A program made the position numbers and the translations under genes. Below, piece by piece: positions 62,348 through 64,000 of a stretch of 64,000 nt of DNA. Source of the stretch: Amycolatopsis sp. A133 (GTDB taxonomy: Bacteria; Actinomycetota; Actinomycetes; Mycobacteriales; Pseudonocardiaceae); the NCBI RefSeq assembly GCF_031082405.1, contig NZ_JAVHJU010000046.1, forward strand, positions 1 to 64,000, read 5' to 3'. Within the stretch, counting starts at the first letter, position 1. Each line of letters begins with the position of its first letter. The notes below the pieces were generated by a model. The model was not told where the DNA came from. It did no database searches and saw nothing but the letters and a program-made list of their open reading frames with translations.

Positions 62348-64000
62348 GTGCGAATCGCGGTCATCGGTGGCGGCCCGGCGGGTCTGTACTTCGCCGCGCT
62401 CGCGAAGCAGCTCGGTCCCGGCCACGAAATCACCGTCTGGGAGCGCAACGCGCCGGACGACACCTTCGGCTTCGGCGTCGTGTTCTCCGACGAGACCCTC
62501 GGCGGCATCGAGCACGCCGACGCGGCGGTGCACGAGGCGATGAAGGCCGAATTCGCCCGCTGGGACGACATCGACGTCCACTACCGCGGCACGGTCACCA
62601 CCTCGGGCGGCCACGGCTTCGCCGCGATGAGCCGCAAGCGCCTGCTCGGCATCCTGCAGAGCCGCTGCGCCGAACTCGGTGTCGGGCTGCGCTTCCGAGA
62701 GGAGGCGCCCACCGACCTTTCGGGGTACGACCTGGTCGTCGCGGCCGACGGCGTCAACTCGGCGGTGCGCGCGCGGTACGCCGGCACCTTCCGGCCCAGC
62801 GTCGAGACCCGCCGGTGCCGGTACATCTGGCTGGGCACGGACCTGGTGTTCGACGCCTTCAAGTTCTACGTCCTCGAGACGCCGGCCGGGATCATGCAGA
62901 TCCACGGCTACCCGTACGGGCGCGACGGCAGCACGTTCATCCTCGAGGTCCAGGAAGACGTCTGGCAGCGGACGTTCGGCCCGATCGCCGCAACGTCGTT
63001 GAAGCCCGGCGAGAGCGACGAGAAGTCGATCGCGCTGATCCGCGAACTGTGCGCCGACGTCCTCGACGGCCACCAGGTCATGGCGAACAACTCGAAGTGG
63101 GTCTCGTTCGGCACGGTCCGCTGCGAGACCTGGGTGCACGACAACGTCGTTCTCCTGGGCGACGCCGCGCACACCGCGCACTTCTCGATCGGCTCCGGCA
63201 CGAAGCTGGCGATGGAAGACGCGCTCGCGCTGGTGGCCTGCCTGCACGAAAACGACGGCGTCGCGGCGGCGTTGAAGGCCTACGAGCTGGAACGGCGGCC
63301 GGTCGTCACCTCGACGCAGCGCGCCGCGCAGGCCAGCCTGGAGTGGTTCGAGAACATCGCGCAGTACGCCCACCAGGAGCCGCCGCAGTTCGCGTTCAAC
63401 ATCCTCACGCGCAGCCGCCGCGTCACCTACGACAACCTCCGCCTGCGCGATCCCGAGTTCACGGCCGAGCTCGACCACTGGTTCGCGCGGTCGCTCGGGA
63501 CGACGTCGCGGCCGCCGATGTTCCAGCCGTTCCGGCTCGGCGAGCTGGAGCTGCCGAACCGGATCATCGTGTCCCCGATGGACATGTACTCCGCGGCCGA
63601 CGGCGTGCCGGGCGACTTCCACCTGGTGCACCTGGGCAGCAAGGCGCTGGGCGGGGCCGGGCTGGTGATGACCGAAATGGTCTGCGTCTCCCCCGAAGGC
63701 CGGATCACCCCGGGTTGCGGCGGGCTGTACACACCGGAGCAGGAAGCGGCGTGGAAGCGCATCACCGACTTCGTGCACGCGCAGACCCCGGCCCGGATCG
63801 GCGTCCAATTGGGACACTCCGGTCGCAAGGGTTCGACGAAGCTGATGTGGGACGGCATCGACGAGCCGCTCCCGGCCGGCAACTGGGAAGTCTGCGCGCC
63901 GTCGGCACTGCCGTACTCCGAGCGGAACCAGGTCCCGCGGGAGCTGTCCACATCGGAGCTTTCGGAGATCCGCGAGCAGTTCGTCGCGTGCGCTCACGCG
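62348..64000 (+). CDS. Bifunctional salicylyl-CoA 5-hydroxylase/oxidoreductase-like protein (3' end missing)
   Basis: 551 codons, open to the window end; the full protein is probably about 750-800 residues. The N-terminal flavin monooxygenase has VIGGGPAGLYFA (FAD-binding, residues 5-16), VVAADGVNSAVR and LLGDAAHTAHFSIGSGTKLAMEDALAL. From about residue 391 an Old-Yellow-Enzyme/NADH:flavin oxidoreductase domain begins (MFQPFRLGELELPNRIIVSPM), including VQLGHSGRKG. This fusion is typical of salicylyl-CoA 5-hydroxylases that feed the gentisyl-CoA route. GTG start 7 nt after TACCCT: leaderless. The rest of the pathway should lie beyond the window. Confidence 0.9.
   Translation, partial: MRIAVIGGGPAGLYFAALAKQLGPGHEITVWERNAPDDTFGFGVVFSDETLGGIEHADAAVHEAMKAEFARWDDIDVHYRGTVTTSGGHGFAAMSRKRLLGILQSRCAELGVGLRFREEAPTDLSGYDLVVAADGVNSAVRARYAGTFRPSVETRRCRYIWLGTDLVFDAFKFYVLETPAGIMQIHGYPYGRDGSTFILEVQEDVWQRTFGPIAATSLKPGESDEKSIALIRELCADVLDGHQVMANNSKWVSFGTVRCETWVHDNVVLLGDAAHTAHFSIGSGTKLAMEDALALVACLHENDGVAAALKAYELERRPVVTSTQRAAQASLEWFENIAQYAHQEPPQFAFNILTRSRRVTYDNLRLRDPEFTAELDHWFARSLGTTSRPPMFQPFRLGELELPNRIIVSPMDMYSAADGVPGDFHLVHLGSKALGGAGLVMTEMVCVSPEGRITPGCGGLYTPEQEAAWKRITDFVHAQTPARIGVQLGHSGRKGSTKLMWDGIDEPLPAGNWEVCAPSALPYSERNQVPRELSTSELSEIREQFVACAHA

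Overview
The window is very GC-rich DNA with strong G/C third-codon bias, GTG/TTG starts, Tat and Sec signals, a MmpS-like protein, a single-chain acyl-CoA carboxylase, a bacterial nitric oxide synthase and a CsxA-type exo-glucosaminidase. Together these suggest a filamentous actinomycete of the Pseudonocardiaceae, most likely Amycolatopsis or a close relative. This is inference from gene content; no database search was made. It looks like chromosomal arm or accessory territory. I saw no rRNA, tRNA, CRISPR array, transposase, phage gene or PKS/NRPS cluster.

Layout. 0.1-3.6 kb: a membrane-anchored lysozyme-fold protein, a Tat-exported PHP phosphoesterase, a GerW-like protein, a possible small RNA and a small hypothetical gene. 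3.8-9.3 kb: an 1822-residue single-chain acyl-CoA carboxylase followed by two nested palindromes with a parS-like core. 9.5-15.3 kb: secreted M14 carboxypeptidase, methyltransferase, PadR regulator, and a LysR/YeiH divergent pair. 15.4-21 kb: secreted sialidase, MmpS-like membrane protein, NarL-type two-component pair, SHS-like MFS transporter. 21-24.5 kb: nitric oxide synthase oxygenase with a flavodoxin gene directly downstream, then a CobW GTPase and a small CxxC protein. 24.5-34.9 kb: TetR/MFS pair, a split LigD system (ligase plus polymerase, overlapping by 4 nt), DinB-like protein, squalene-cyclase-like protein, DUF1015 protein, a drug exporter, a GT-B-like protein, and a nucleotide-cyclase-fold protein ending in a RHIM-like amyloid motif. 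34.9-46.8 kb: LLM oxidoreductase, OhrR-like MarR, pseudouridine synthase, secreted jelly-roll protein, RibD-like reductase, LexA-boxed AlkB homologue with a duplicated tail, P450, methyltransferase, secreted PNGase A with divergent LacI regulator, MFS. 46.9-53.7 kb: a permease / exo-glucosaminidase / ROK kinase operon with 4-nt overlaps and a divergent ROK regulator, followed by a tandem repeat array. 53.7-64 kb: MFS-TetR operon under a 30-nt operator, snapalysin, lipase-like hydrolase, GH43 and GH127 arabinan enzymes, RidA, and a salicylyl-CoA 5-hydroxylase-like gene cut by the window end.

Themes. Many genes encode secreted glycan- or protein-degrading enzymes: sialidase, PNGase A, glucosaminidase, GH43, GH127, snapalysin and M14 peptidase. 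Several have a regulator next door and a visible palindromic operator. Fourteen start codons lie 6-8 nt downstream of a TANNNT-like -10 box and lack a Shine-Dalgarno sequence, so leaderless mRNAs appear common. Converging genes are separated by long perfect hairpins. The most unusual item is the cyclase-fold/amyloid-motif gene at 34053-34853. The best-defined pathway is the chitosan/glucosamine operon at 46884-53369.
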